Assembly: GCF_022539505.1 (NCBI RefSeq)
Contig: NC_061508.1
Coordinates: forward strand, 263,010,736-263,074,735
Source of the DNA: Lolium rigidum
Lineage: Eukaryota > Streptophyta > Magnoliopsida > Poales > Poaceae
Direction of reading: 5' to 3'
Length of the DNA stretch: 64,000 nt
This document shows positions 32,327-45,672 of this stretch, piece after piece (the first letter of the stretch is position 1; each line of letters starts with the position of its first letter). The notes under the pieces were generated by a model. It did no database searches, was not told the origin of the DNA, and saw nothing but the letters and a program-made list of their open reading frames with translations. A program made the translations under genes and the position numbers.

Positions 32327-32645
32327 GGGGGCGCCCCCCCTTGGTCGCGCCGCCCTGTGGGGTGGGGCCCCCTGGCTCCCCTCTGGCCCTTCTTCGGTGC
32401 TCTGGAAGCTTTCGGGAAAAATAGGATGTTGGGCGTTGATTTCGTCCGATTCCGAGAATATTTCCTTTCTAGGATTTCTGAAACCAAAAACAGCGAGAAA
32501 ACAACAACTGGCACTTCGGCATCTCGTTAATAGGTTAGTTCCGGAAAATGCATCAAAACGATATAAAGTGTGAACAAAACATGTAGGTATTGTCATAAAA
32601 CTAGCATGGAACACAAGAAATTATAGATACGTTTGGGACGTATCA
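32327..32645 (-). mobile_element. Left (3') LTR of Athila-like element C, right-hand piece
   Basis: Matches 39193-39453 plus 52150-52202 of C's right LTR and ends GACGTATCA. Element B interrupts it at a GGGGG run. The other piece (about 1.1 kb) should lie left of B but is not in the window. Confidence 0.85.
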
Positions 32646-34539
32646 AGCATCCCCAAGCTTAGTTCCTACTCGCCCTCGAGTAGGTAAACGATAACAAAGA
32701 TAATTTCTTAAGTGACATGCTATCATAATCTTGATCAATACAATTGTAAAGCATATGTAATGAATGCAGCGATTCAAAGCAATGGTAAAGACAATGAGTA
32801 AACAACTGAACCATATAGCAAAGACTTTTCATGAATAGTACTTTCAAGACAAGCATCAATAAGACTTGTATAAGAGTTAACTCATAAAGCAATAAATTCT
32901 TAGTAAAAGGCATTGAAGCAACACAAAGGATGATTAAGTTTCAGCAATTGCTTTCAACTTGTAACATATATATCTCATGGATAATTGTCAACACAAAGTA
33001 ATATAACAAGTGCAATAGGTAAACATGTAAGAATCAATGCACACAGTTGATACAAGTGTTTGCTTCTAAGATAGAAAGAATAGGTAAAATGACTCAACAA
33101 TAAAGTAGAAGATTGGCCCTTCGCAGAGGGAAGCATTGATTACTATATTTGTGCTAGAGCTTTTCATTTTGAAAACAAGAAACAATTTTTGTCAACGGTA
33201 GTAATAAATCATATGTGTTATGTATAAGACATCCTATAAGTTGCAAGCCTCATGCATAGTATACCAATAGTGCTCGCACCTTGTCCTAATTAGCTTGGAT
33301 TAACATTGATTATCATTGCATAGCACATGTTTCAACCAAGTGTCACAAAGGGGTACCTCTATGCCGCCTGTACAAAGGTCTAAGGAGAAAGTTCGCATTG
33401 GATTTCTCGCTTTTGATTATTCTCAACTTAGACATCCATACCGAGACAACATAGACAACACATAATGGACTCCTCTTTAATGCATAAGCATTCAACAACA
33501 ATTAAAATTCTCATAAGAGAGACTGAGGATTAATTGTCCAAACTGAAACTTCCACCATGATTCATGGCTTTAGTTAGCGGCCCAATGTTCTTCTCTAACA
33601 ATATGCATACTCAAACCATTTGATCATGAAAATCGCCCTTACTTCAGACAAGAAGAACATGTATAGCAACTCACATGATATTCAACAAAGGTGTAATAGT
33701 TGATGGCGTCCCCAGAAACATGGTTACCGCTCAACAAGCAACTTATAAGAAATAAAATACATAGCTACATATTCTTCACCACAATAGTTTTTAAGGCTAT
33801 TTTCCCATGAGCTATATATTGCAAAGACAAAGAATAGAATTTTAAAGGTAGCACTCAAGTAATTTACTTTGGAATGGCGGAGAAATACCATGTAGTAGGT
33901 AGGTATGGTGGACACAAATGGCATAGTTTTTGGCTCAAGGATTTGGATGCACGAGAAGAATTCCTCTCAATACAAGGCTAGGCTAGCAAGGTTGTTTGAA
34001 GCAAACTCAAGTATAAAACGGTGCAGCAAAGCTTACATATGAACATATTGCAAGCATTATAAGACTTTACATCGTCTCCTTGTTGTTCAAAGACCTTAAC
34101 CAGAAAATATCTAGACTCTAGAGAAACTAATCATGTAAACCAAATTTTAACAAGCTCTATATAGTTCTTCATTAATGGGTGCAAAGTACATGATGCAAGA
34201 GCTTAAACATGAGCACAACAATTGCCAAGTATCAAATTATTCAAAACATTATACCAATTACCACATGCAGCATTTTCTGTTTCCAACCATATAACAATGA
34301 ACGAAGAAATCAACCTTCGCCAAGAACATTAAAAGTAAAGCTAAGAACACATGTGTTCATATGCAACAGCGGAGCGTGTCTCTCTCCCACACAAGCATGA
34401 TGTGATCCAATTTATTCAGAGAAAGAAAATAACAAAATGAAAATAAAAGCACACAGACGCTCCAAGTAAAGTACATAAGATGTGACCGAATAAAAATATA
34501 GTTTCAAGAGAAGAAACCTGATAAGTTGTCGATGAAGAA

Positions 34540-34560
34540 GGGGATGCCTTGGGCATCCCC
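34540..34560 (-). other. Conserved perfect hairpin, element C copy
   Basis: Identical 21 bases to the copies in A and B; flanked by the same duplicated CTAAGCTTGGGGATGC motifs. Confidence 0.6.
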
Positions 34561-35191
34561 AAGCTTAGATGCTTGAGTCTTCTTAGAATATGCAGGGATG
34601 AACCACGGGGGCATCCCCAAGCTTAGACTTTTCACTCTTCTTGATCATATATCATCCTCCTCTCTTGACCCTTGAAAACTTCCTTCACACCAAACTTCTC
34701 ATAAACTTCATTAGAGGGGTTAGTACTCAAAAACTTTAATCCACCTTGGCCCTATAGTGACACATTGCAAGAACTCAATAAAACATTAGCTACAGACTCT
34801 CCACGTCTAGAAAGCCTCACTTAAAGTCCACAAGAGACAATGCAAAAAGCAGAGACAGAATCTGTCAAAACAGAAACGGCCGATAAACACGAATTTTTAA
34901 GAGGTACTTCCGTTGCTCAAATCAGAAAACTCAAAACTAATGAAAGTTGCGTACATATCTTAATATCATTCACGTAAATTGGAAGATTTTTCTGAGTTAC
35001 CTACAGAGAATCAAACCCAGATTCGTGACAGCAAGAAATCTGTTTCTGCGCAGAAATCCAAATCTAGCATCAACCTTCTATTAGAGACTTCACTTGGCAC
35101 AACATTGGAATAAAATAGATATAAGGAGAGGTTGCTACAGTAGTAACAACTTCCAAAACACAACAAAACAGTAGCAAAATAAACACATGGG

Positions 35192-35659
35192 TTATCTTCC
35201 AAGAAGTGCTTTCTTTATAGCCATTAAGATGGGCTCAGCAATTTTAATGATGCACTCGCAAGACATAAGAGTTGGAGCAAAAGAGAGCATCAAAAGCAAG
35301 TTCAAAACACATTTAAGTCTAACCCACTTCCTATGCATAGGAATCTTGTACACAAATGAATTCATGAAGAACAAAGTGACAAGCATAGGAAGATAAAACA
35401 CGAGTAACTTCAAGATTCTCAACATAGAGAGGGGAAACTTAATATTATTAAGATGCATATAACCATGTTTCCTTCTCTCATAATAACTTTCAGTAACATC
35501 ATTGATGAAATCCACAATATACCCATCACTTAAAACATTCTTATCATGGTTCATATGCATAGAAGTATCATTAATTTTGGCATAAGAAGAATTCTTCTCA
35601 TTAATAGTAATTGGAGCAGGATTATTATCAAGAATTTGAACATGGTAAACAAGTTGCAT
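35192..35659 (-). CDS. Element C: conserved ORF with one membrane segment
   Basis: A 155-codon frame, probably the tail of a longer gag-linked reading frame, since related sequence (MVTDEPTVKDNYSISYDD) precedes it across a frame break near 35700-35900. Acidic/Asn-rich start, then DVTESYYERRKHGYMHLNNI, a hydrophobic stretch LKLLVFYLPMLVTLFFMNSF and a basic YKIPMHRKWVRLKCVLNL. The same order and motifs recur in element B (29707-30351), so the segment was kept as protein in both. It lies between gag and the 3' LTR, the usual place of env-like ORFs in Athila elements. Relation to env is inference. Confidence 0.55.
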   Translation of the reverse strand: MQLVYHVQILDNNPAPITINEKNSSYAKINDTSMHMNHDKNVLSDGYIVDFINDVTESYYERRKHGYMHLNNIKFPLSMLRILKLLVFYLPMLVTLFFMNSFVYKIPMHRKWVRLKCVLNLLLMLSFAPTLMSCECIIKIAEPILMAIKKALLGR

Positions 35660-35901
35660 ATTAAGGGAATTGTTTTTGGCAATCCAATCATAACTATGAC
35701 AAGTTTAATAAGGATAGTTATAACTTATATCATAGCATTCTTTATAATAATCATCAAAGGTCGGAGGCATAATGTCGTCATAAGAAATAGAATAGTTATC
35801 TTTCACAGTAGGTTCATCCGTGACCATACCATCTTGTTGCAAGAAGGAGATGTATCAAACACATAATGATCAGTAGCAAAAGGATTTTCAAACACCTCTT
35901 C

Positions 35902-37912
35902 CTAAAGCTTAGAGTTTTCTATATCATTATGGGAGGAAGCATGGATAGCACTGATACTATGGCAATTATTATCATCATCATTTTCAGAATTAGTTTCCCA
36001 GAGATTTGCAATAGCAAAAGTAGTGTGCTCTTTCAAATCATGATCACTAATGTAGGTAAAGGGCATAGGAAGATCATTGTACTCAGATTCATTATCATAA
36101 TAATCAACATACTTACGGTTACCTATCGTTATCTCATACACGCGGGGATATGTCGTTACCTCTTTCTCTTTATTCTCCTTCTTCTTCTTCTTCGTTCCCT
36201 TCTTCTTCTTCTCTTCCTTCTCCTCGTTCCCTTCTTTAGGAGGAAGAGGCTTGAAGGGTGGCTTGTCCGCATAACCTGATTTACTTTCAGAAACAATAGA
36301 AGAAACTTGGGAGGATTCCTCTTTTTCATTAATTAGTTCAAAACACACAGCGGTCCTATCATATTTTGGCAAAGTGTCATCTTCTAAAATATTTTGTATG
36401 TAAGTATTTGTATGTATATTATCAATGCAATAAGAAAAACACCCATGCAGGACATCATCAATATCAAGATCACTCATATGTAACAAAGAGATTTTTCTCG
36501 ATAACTCTTCACACCACAAAAATAGAGTAAGTTCATCATGCTGATTAGGAGTAATTTCATCATCACAATACAAATTTGCAGCACTCATGGGGTTCGAATT
36601 ATCATTGGAGGAGCATTGAAAATTAAAATGACCCACTATATGGCAAAGTTCACAAATAAAAAGATAGCGGGCACAAACTTTTTTACCAAGATCATCTAGA
36701 GCCCTAGACCACTTTCTAGTTTTTTCATTCATATGGTGGATAAAATATTCATCTTTGATTTGATTAATTCCACAGGGTCTATGCATTCCACAAAAATTAA
36801 CATGCTTATAAGAAACAGAAGTTTGGGCATGTTTATTGCAATCATTAATAACAGTTTCATCCTTTATGCAAGTGTCTTTAAAAGGTTCATGATACTTATC
36901 AAAATTCTTCCTAGGCAATTCAAAATGAGAGGCAAAAGCTTTATAAAGATTTGCAACAACTTGAGAGTCAAGACCATAAGTAGCACTCATATTTCGAATT
37001 TTATCAGTATCCATAAAAGTTTCAATGCATTCATAATCATAATTTATACCTGACTCTTTACCTTTGTCGTTCTCCCATCCTTCAGTGTTCTCCTGAATCC
37101 GATCAAGAAGGTACCTTTTAAACTCTTCTTCATTGCGTGTAAATGATCCAGAACAAGTAGTATCCAGCAAGGTTTTATCTTGAAAAGAAAGTCTTGCATA
37201 GAAATTATCAATGATGATATTACCAGGAAGCTCATGATTGGGGCATTTGAGCATTAAAGACTTCAATCTTCCCCATGCTTGGGCAATACTCTCTCCATCA
37301 TGAGGCCAGAAATTATATATGCGATTCCGGTCTTTGTGAATTTCACTTGGGGGATAGAATTTAGAGTAAAATAGAGGCACAATATCCTTCCAATCAAGAG
37401 AATGCCCATCCTTCAGCGAGTTTGTACCAATGCGCCGCTTTACCGGACGACGACATAGAGAATAGTTTCTTCTTCACTTCATCCATAGAGATACCTGCAC
37501 ACTTGAATAACCCGCATAATTCATGCAAAAGCAGTAAATGATCTCCAGGATGGACAGTTCCATCCCCTTCATAGCGGTTATCTATAACACGTTCAATAAT
37601 TTTCATAGGTATTTTATACGGAATACTTTCAGCAGGTGGAAAAATATCATAAGCATCATTAGAGTTATCGCATATGGGAGATAAAGTATTATCAGAGCAA
37701 ATTGTCTCCCCTAAAGATGGGAAGCTAAAAAGATCACAAAAACTAGCTTCCCCAAGCTTAGACTTCTCCATAGCATTAGCAGTAATTGCATTCATACTAA
37801 TAAAATTGCTACTATCATGCAAATAAGGTTCCATATGTTTTTTAATTTTCGCATCAAACAATTCATATCTTAACTCAGGAAATAGATTAAAAAGCTCATT
37901 GTTGTTTTCCAT
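35902..37912 (-). pseudogene. Gag of Athila-like element C, one frameshift
   Basis: First frame 37912-37394 starts MENNNELFNLFPELRYELFD; second 37380-35902 carries the rest. The join is a 1-bp insertion near 37418, inside LAEDGHSLDWKDIVPLFYSK. Capsid-type Retrotrans_gag motifs: FYSKFYPPSE, FWPHDGESIAQAWGRLKSLM, NFYARLSFQDKTLLDT. A CCHC zinc knuckle (CELCHIVGHFNFQC) lies at residues 243-256 of the second frame. A long acidic tail follows with a Lys/Glu block (about residues 395-425), the likely nucleic-acid-binding and disordered region. Ends IENSKL. There is no in-frame protease. Gag would form the particle; enzymes must come from a partner element. Confidence 0.85.
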
Positions 37913-38058
37913 TATGCCTAACTAGTGAAAAATAAAAACAAGAAACAAAAAAGATGCAATTGCAGGATCTAAAGGAAATAGCTTCGAGCACACACACAAC
38001 GGCAACAGAAAAGTACTTAGTTACCTGGGACCGGAGTATGAGTGCCTTTTACCTTTCC

Positions 38059-38075
38059 TCCCGACAACGGCGCCG
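38059..38075 (-). other. Decayed primer site of element C
   Basis: Two or more mismatches compared with B's tRNA-Asp site (plus strand CCGACAACGGCGCCG), same position next to the LTR. Confidence 0.6.
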
Positions 38076-38086
38076 TGAAAAGTGCT

Positions 38087-39458
38087 TGATGTCTACGGGT
38101 GCTTCTATTCTTGTAGACAGGTGTTGGGCCTCCAAGAGCGAGAGGTTTGTAGAACAGCAGCAAGTTTCCCTTAAGTGGATCACCCAAGGTTTATCGAACT
38201 CGGGGAGGAAGAGGTCAAAGATATCCCTCTCAAGCAACCCTGCGATCACAATGCAAGAAGTCTCTTGTGTCCCCAACACACCTAATACACTTGTCAGATG
38301 TATAGGTGCACTAGTTCGGCGAAGAGATAGTGAGATGCAAGTAATATGGATGAGTATGAGTGGTAATAGCAATCTGAATAAAATATGGCAGCGAGTAAAC
38401 ATGCAACAAAACAGTAAACAAACGGAGATTCGATGCTTGGAAGCAAGGCCTAGGGATCATGCTTTCACTAGTGGACACTCTCAACAATGATCACATAATA
38501 GAACCACTCTACACTCTGTTGTTGGATGATGAACACCACTAATTGTGTAGGATTACACGAACCCTCAATGCCGGAGTTAACAAGCTCCACAATATTCGAT
38601 ATTCATGTTTAAATAACCTTAGAGTGCAAGATAGATCAACACAATTACACCGAGAACTAACATAGCATGCACACTGTCACCATCACACTATGAAGGAGGC
38701 ATAGGTCACATCAATACTATCATAGCAATAGTTAACTTCATAATCTACAAGAGATCACAATCATAACCTACGCCAAGTACTACACGATGCACACACTGTC
38801 ACCATTACACCGTGGAGGAGGAATAGAGTACTTTAATAACATCACTAGAGTAGCACATAGATGATATTCAACTAGATCACATAAAGAGAGAGATGAACCA
38901 CATAGCTACAGCGGAGCCCTCAGCCCCGGGGGTGAATTACTCCCTCCTCATCATGGAGACGGCGATGGCGGTGAAGATGGCGGTGGAGACGGCGGTGGAG
39001 ATGATTCCGGGGGCAATTCCCCGTCCCGGCAGGATGCCGGAACAGAGACTTCTGTCCCCCGAATTGGAGTTTCGTGATGGCGGCGGCTCTGGAAGGTTTT
39101 CTCTGGTTTCGTCGAACGGGGTCGAGGATTTAGGTCAGGGACGACTAAATAGGCGAAGAGGCGGAGTCGGAGGGGCCACGGGGGGTCCACACACTAGGGG
39201 GCGCCCCCTTGGCCGCGCCGCCCGTGGGGTGGGGCCCCCTGGCTCCCCTCTGGCCCTTCTTCGGTGCTCTGGAAGCTTCCGGGAAAAATAGGATGTTGGG
39301 CGTTGATTTCGTCCGATTCCGAGAATATTTCCTTTCTAGGATTTCTGAAACCAAAAACAGCAGAAAACAACAACTGGCACTTCGGCATCTCGTTAATAGG
39401 TTAGTTCCGGAAAATGCATCAAAACGATATAAAGTGTGAACAAAACATGTAGGTATTG
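38087..39458 (-). mobile_element. Right (5') LTR of element C, first piece
   Basis: TGATGTCTACGGG start to the point where element D inserted. With 52150-52202 it makes an LTR of about 1425 bp. TATTG at 39454-39458 is one copy of D's target duplication. Confidence 0.9.
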
Positions 39459-42400
39459 TGTAACACCCCAAATTTCAAAACAAAGAGAAAATGAATTTCA
39501 TTTTTTTTTTCAAAAATGAGAACCAACAAAAACTTTTCTTACATTGGGTGCTATGCATAGTGCTCATACCTAGTATTTTTGTTTTGCCATGCTTAGTATT
39601 ACTATGTTTGTGTGATAAACCCTAAAACCCTAAAGTGATCAAGTGAAGATCACATACCCAATAAAAGAGAAAGAAATCAAATAAGGAAAAAAACCTAAAC
39701 CCTAACCTTCTCAAAAATAATTTGGATCTATTTTGAGAAACCAAAATAAAAGAAAAGACATATGTGGGCATATAGCCTTAATATGTAAATCTTGAACCCT
39801 ACCTTTTCTTACTTTGCTAAATAGTGGTGAACCTTTGCAAAACTTGCTAAACCCTAAAACTTCATCTCTCTTCTCATCAACCTTTGAAAAACAAAATAAA
39901 AAGAAATGATCTTAACTAAGAAAAAGGCATATGCAAGCCTATGGCTACTTTTTGAAAAATGATGAGCTTTGCTTTGTCTACCTTGAGTATATGAATTGAA
40001 ATACCTCCACACACTCAACCAAGTACTCCCCAACCAATTCAAGTGAGAAACAAAATAAATTCAAACATATGCATAGAGGCATATGTGGCACTTAGCCAAA
40101 ATATAAAATATTGACCTAGCCCCTTCCATTGCCTCAAAATGGTTTGAACCTTTTACCCAACTCAATCTAACACCAAATAAACCTCACTTTTGTCAAAATG
40201 AAGCAAAGAAAAATAAAAGAATAAGAAGTAGGAAATCACAAAACCCTCACAGATGGCTTATACCATTTTTACAAATCTTTGACCTAGACCATTTTGGCCC
40301 TCACCATTAGTTGTAATATGATACTAAACACTTATTACAACTTTTGGAATCAAAGAAACACCATTCAAATCAAATTCAAACTCAAATTGTGACCACATGT
40401 GATTATGGTCAATTACGCCAATTACATTCGGTCACTACTTTGAGCCCCTCTATCTCAATCTTTTCAAACCAAACTTGCTCAAGTCTTTGCATGTCATCCA
40501 AGAGGACATCAAGGTGAACAACTTTTGTAAAGACAACCATGCCAAATTCATCTTGTATCAAATTCTATACTCATGCAAAGTTAGGACTTTTTAATATTTG
40601 GAACAATCTCACACTTAGCTTTTTTGTCAATCTTTGAATTTGAAATATCCACCACCACCTCTCATTCTCTCTGATCATTTGCACTCAACTAAACACCCCA
40701 TTTTCAAAATCGGTAGCCATTGGAACTCAATCAAATTTGGGCAAAAATTGATGAAATACAAAAAGGGGACAAACAACACTATTTGAAATAGTGTCCTACA
40801 CCCAACCCTAATGCCCTAAACCACTCTACCCTGTCCCCTTGTCCCCTCTCCTCTCTCCACCAGCATAGCAACCCTAGGAGGGGAAGCTAGCAAGCAAGGA
40901 CATGGCCATGCCGGTCATGTCGCCACTATGCCGTGCTCCCCCTCTCCTCATTCTTCCCCAACCATGGCCAGGGCACCACAGAGCGCCACCACACCTCCCT
41001 AGACCTCCCTAGCCACGCCACCGTCGAGGAGGAGGCCGACAGCCGCCGGAACGCGCGCGCCCAAGGACGGCCACGCCATGCCGATGACGTCGCCGCAGTA
41101 CACGTACGGCCACCACTGGCCACGCGCCGCACGGCCACCTCGCTCACGCCCTGGACCTCCTCTCGACGCGTGGAGCATCACCGCACATGCACAATCCCGC
41201 CAGACACGCGCAAGATCGCGACCCCTGCCCGCCGCCGCCGGAGACGACGACGCAATCCCGCCTCGGCCGCGCCGATGCGCGCCATCGCCCGACCATCGTA
41301 CACCTCGCCGTACCGCGCCATTAAGGCTCAAAGTACCGCCATGACGTCGCCTACCTCCTGCGTCCCTTCCTCGCTCCTTCGCCGCTGTGGACCGACGACC
41401 TCGCCGTTGACCTCGCCCGCGCCTCACAGCACCCCTGGCATCTATAAAAGGAGGCCCCCTCCCACTGATTTCTTCACACCATCATCGTTGCCTCACTTCC
41501 CTCGCCCTCCTCGACCACTTCCCCTTCTCGATTCATCACCGGAGCTCCCCAATTTAACCGCCGGAGCCCGCCAGTACCTCATCTCGCCGGCATCGATTCA
41601 GGCCACTTCCAGCCTCGCCACCGGTACCAGGAGACTCCCCTTCGTCGACAGCGTCGCCTCGCACCATCGCCACCCCTCGCCGGAGTCCCTGCTCGCCGTC
41701 GACCCCCGTGCCTCGCCGCGCCAGTAAGCCTTCTCGTCGGAGAAGACGACGATCGTGCGCCGCACGATCGCGTTGTAATCCAACGGTTGTCCCTCCCCCG
41801 TACCGATTCGGCGTTAGTGAGCCGCTGACAGGCGGGTCCCGCGCTGTCAGGCAGCCCACGCGTCTGTGGACCGTGGTGGGCTGGGCAGGCTGTTAGTTTT
41901 TGAATCTGGCCCGTTAGATTTTTCCCGCTCAGCCCATTTATTCAAATTCGAATTTCCAGATTTTGTTTAAACTCCATACTGGCCCTGTGTTTGAAATTCA
42001 ATAGAATCTGTTTGGCTTGGCTAAATTTAGCAAACTTTATATGGTTGGAAAGCTACTGAAAAGATCTACGAAACCCCACTGGTCCCACTTCAAAATCTTG
42101 TGTAGAATTAATGTGACAAAAATAACAAGTCAGAGACTTTTCAGTATTCAAATAAATCTTAAAAATCAACCACTTTGAATTTTGAAGTAAATCCAATTGC
42201 TATAATTCACTTTTCACTTACACTAATTGTTTATGCAAAAATATGGTATGGTTACTTTGAATGATCATGGCCTAGCTTAATTAAAGGACTATGTGGCTAT
42301 TTCTAGTCAAAGATATTGTCCAAAACTATTAATAAATCACATGGGAGTTTTTCTCTCATTTAAATCTTGTCATTGAACAATTCAAAATGAGGTAAAGACT

Positions 42401-44694
42401 CTGGTCATTTAGGTCTCATATGATTTGTTTGATGATATTAAATCTCTACCATGTTGAGATTAAATTGTATGAGGTGCTACATCTCATTTAAATCACTTTC
42501 TTAAATGATAAGTATGAAGAGGTTGACTTTGGTCAACCTAGGTCATATATTATTCATGAGAGAAATTAAATAAGATAATGAGAGGAAATTATTTTTCTTA
42601 AATAAGAAAACAACACATCTACCTACTTAATAGTAATGTGTGATGCTAGTTTAATTTGTGTAAATTATATGAGGTGTTTCACTTCATTTAAATCTTGTCC
42701 CAAGTACTTTCATATGAAGTTTGGACCCCTGGTCAAATGCTCTCATATGAAATATTTGGAGATTTTAAATCATTTGTAGAAGTGTTAAATAGTATGAGGT
42801 ATCTCTGCCTCATTTAAATCATTTTCTCAAATGATGATGATGAATGGTTGACTTAGGACAACCTGAATTCATGAGTGATTGTTTGAGAAATTAAATCTTA
42901 AAGAAGATTCAATGAGAGAAAATTATTCCTAAAGAACTATATGGAAACTATCATTTACATATGAAATGAGAGGAAATTATTTTTCCTCAAGCAAGACCAC
43001 CAATGCACCAAATTGTATTAATTGTGTGAATAGAATAGTTTGTGTGAATACATGTGATTTTTAGAATAGCCAATGAATTGCTTGGTGATTGTACCCCGTA
43101 TTCGTATTTTAGACGCTAGTACCGAGGAGTATCAAGAGGAGGAGGAAGTCTACTTTCAAGGAGAAGAAGACCACTTTGACCACCTCAACCACCAAGGCAA
43201 GCTATACTCTTGCAAGCTAACACCATTGCAAGCTCTATTGTTGCAAGATAATACTCTTGCAAAGTGCAAAGCTCACCATGAGCAAGGCATTACCCATTTA
43301 CTTTATGTTCGTGATCCTATTGCCCAGTTTTACTTTACAAGCTTTACTTACTTTTGTTTTATCAAAGTACTTTTTGATTTATGATTCACTTGGTTAGTAT
43401 GGGATTAGTACAAGAGTATCAAGGTTAGCCTAGAAGCAAAGCAAATTACTTAGCACCCCTCATATGTAGATGCTAGTGCTAAATTAAAAGTGACTACTCT
43501 AGTTGGGAACTTGTGAAATGAAAGAACTTTGAAAACCTTTGAATGATGAGTCATTCTATTGAAAGATTTTGAAGGTGAATATGGCTTGTGAATGACTTGG
43601 TGAATTTTACCAAAACTGATGGTTGGGTTCGGATGCGATACCATTCCAAATTTACAAGTACCCCCACAATACCTGAATGCAGGTAAGGCTTAGCTGGAAA
43701 TTTATGTGTCTTAGTATGGGTTCCCTCTAAAACAAGCGTCATCGGGGTTATGCGGAGGCTGCCTCTACAACAAAAGGAATGATGTGAAATGACGTGAAAT
43801 GAGGTGAATGTCCGGCCCAAGCCACGTGCGGTTCCCGAGCTGATTGTCCGTCTTCACCTGGGAGGCCAAGCTCATGGGGAGAGGTGCCTATACTAGGGTA
43901 TGTAAATGAAAGGTTAGGATTGGTAGTTCGCGTACTGCGTACGATAAATCAGGGCCAATTACCCCTGACGAACTATTGCAATTGTTGTGGCACAAGTGTA
44001 CAACCTCTGCAGAGTTTAACCTATTCGAATAGCCGCGTCCACGGTCATGGACAGTTGGAAAGGCCATACTGTTCCGTCATCAGAATTTTTTAAAAAAAAT
44101 ATGAATGGTGACTTGTGAAGTGAACTTGAAAGGTGATTTTTGAATTTGAATCACAACAGAGTTGTGGGAATGACACTAATGTTCCCACTTGAGTTAGTTA
44201 GCACATGAAGAGTTGTTTACAAAAATGTTTGTGAACTAAAATTGGCATTATGCAAAATAAACTAGAGCTTAGCACCCCTTACTAGAATTGTTAGCACTTA
44301 CATTAGTATTAGTTTGCGAGTACTTTAAAGTACTCACGGCTTTGTCCCTGGCTATTCAAATGGCCGGACTATGAAGAGGAGCGAGAACTATCAAGAGGAC
44401 GACCGGCGGGACGCCTACGAGAACTAGGGAATCTTCGACGTCGGACGTTGGCTCTGTGGATTAGATAGTCCACTACTACTACTACGCTTCCGCTATGTAT
44501 TTGTGATGTGTGTTGAAACAATAGTTCAACTATTATTGTAATATTGGATCATGTGATCTATTTGTAAGACGACTATGATATGTAATGAATGATGATTTAT
44601 GATATTCAACTGTTATGTCTCGCAACAACAATATTCCTGGGATTGCGATGTATGGCATAACAGGCATCTGGACTTAAAAATCCGGGTGTTGACA
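39459..44694 (+). repeat. 5' LTR of element D
   Basis: 5236 bp. The first 1.4 kb is AT-rich; 40900-41900 is strongly GC-rich with a TATA box; the remainder is AT-rich. ORFs such as 40933-41727 recur in the other LTR only because LTRs are copies, and they straddle the TATA box, so I do not call them genes. Confidence 0.92.
41443..41450 (+). promoter_or_regulatory. TATA box, 5' LTR of D
   Basis: TATAAAAG in GGCATCTATAAAAGGAGG at a GC-rich promoter-like region; transcription would start near 41475, so U3 is about 2 kb and R plus U5 about 3.2 kb. Confidence 0.65.
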
Positions 44695-44697
44695 AGT

Positions 44698-44709
44698 TGG
44701 TATCAGAGC
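44698..44709 (+). other. Primer binding site of D (tRNA-Met)
   Basis: TGGTATCAGAGC, 3 bp after the LTR, complementary to initiator tRNA-Met. Confidence 0.9.
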
Positions 44710-44925
44710 CATTGTTTGACCTTAGGAGACCCTAGTTAGAATGGATGTCTGAAAAACTTAGTTTCAAAAACCAATGAAGTAAATATTTGTGAAAACTTGT
44801 TCTTACTCTTAGCTTTGAGATCTTTTGCAAAAATGAGAAATCTATACTCTACTTTCTTTGCAAGCCTACCTAAAATTTTGCACACTTGACTATTTCTTTA
44901 ACTTACTTATCCTAATTGCTCACAG

Positions 44926-45399
44926 ATGGAGTACCAATGGGAGTTTTATCAGCTTGGTCCCGGAGGCGACCTAAGGTTCGAAAAGGATTTGAAGCAGCTA
45001 GTGGAATATCTAGGACACCCGTATCCCGAGTTCTTCGGAATACCCCTCAACAACCACTCCGGAAAACCACCTCGGTGGGAAGTTTCTACTGATCTACGAA
45101 GAAAGCTTGGAGCCCCGGTATGGGAAACCATCGGTTTTCACGTAACGGGAAACACTTGGAAGGAAGGACTAGTCAGAGCTATGCAAGAAGCAATTTCTCG
45201 TCTGTGTTGACAAAATGAGAACAAGATCAAGAACACTCGCTTCATCTACTACCCAAGACATGACTCCATGGGAAGATCGATGACCATGCCACCACACACG
45301 GAGATGAACCCCTATGAAGCACACCAGGACTTCAGGAGGTACAAAACCCGCAGGGATTTGGACAACGCCCTCGCCTCTCGCCAAGCACATCACACGTGA
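44926..45399 (+). pseudogene. Element D: conserved upstream ORF with premature stop
   Basis: Starts MEYQWEFYQLGPGGDLRFEK and reads 94 codons to a TGA at 45208-45210. The same frame stays open for 62 more codons (QNENKIKNTRFIYYPRHDSM, then a charged helix-like RRYKTRRDLDNALASRQAHH) to 45397-45399. From memory, similar short ORFs precede gag in other grass gypsy elements, and the stop falls where a Gly codon (GGA) would fit. No known domain. It may be a structural or regulatory accessory protein; I cannot assign a function. Confidence 0.6.
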
Positions 45400-45672
45400 A
45401 GACGAAGAATCCACCCGGAAGAGTAGTATCACTCCAGCACTTAAGTAGGTGTGAGTGATATCAGGATCCCCTTGTATCGTAGAGCGAATGAAAGGTTCTT
45501 CAAACCAACGGTGTGTTAGAATTGTAATGTGTGATGATTGGTATGAATGAGAAAGTGTTGCTGTTTTTACCCCCTCAACACTACTCAATTTTCAAGTTTT
45601 GAACTTGTGAACTTTAATTCAAACAAACCGTAGAAATTTCCCTCTTATCTTATCATCTACTCTGATATTCAG

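Larger units (their letters stand above)
32646..38086 (-). mobile_element. Internal region of Athila-like element C
   Basis: On the minus strand: decayed primer site, gag (37912-35902), a membrane-segment ORF (35659-35192), about 2.5 kb non-coding with the conserved hairpin, polypurine tract (32646-32662). No protease, reverse transcriptase or integrase. From memory this resembles non-autonomous Sabrina-type elements of Triticeae; the name is unverified. Confidence 0.85.

Noticed and set aside
40933..41727. 264-codon ORF in both LTRs of D (also 48388-49182)
   Set aside because: It is present twice only because LTRs are copies; it spans the TATA box and has Arg/Ser/Pro-rich composition typical of GC-rich non-coding DNA.
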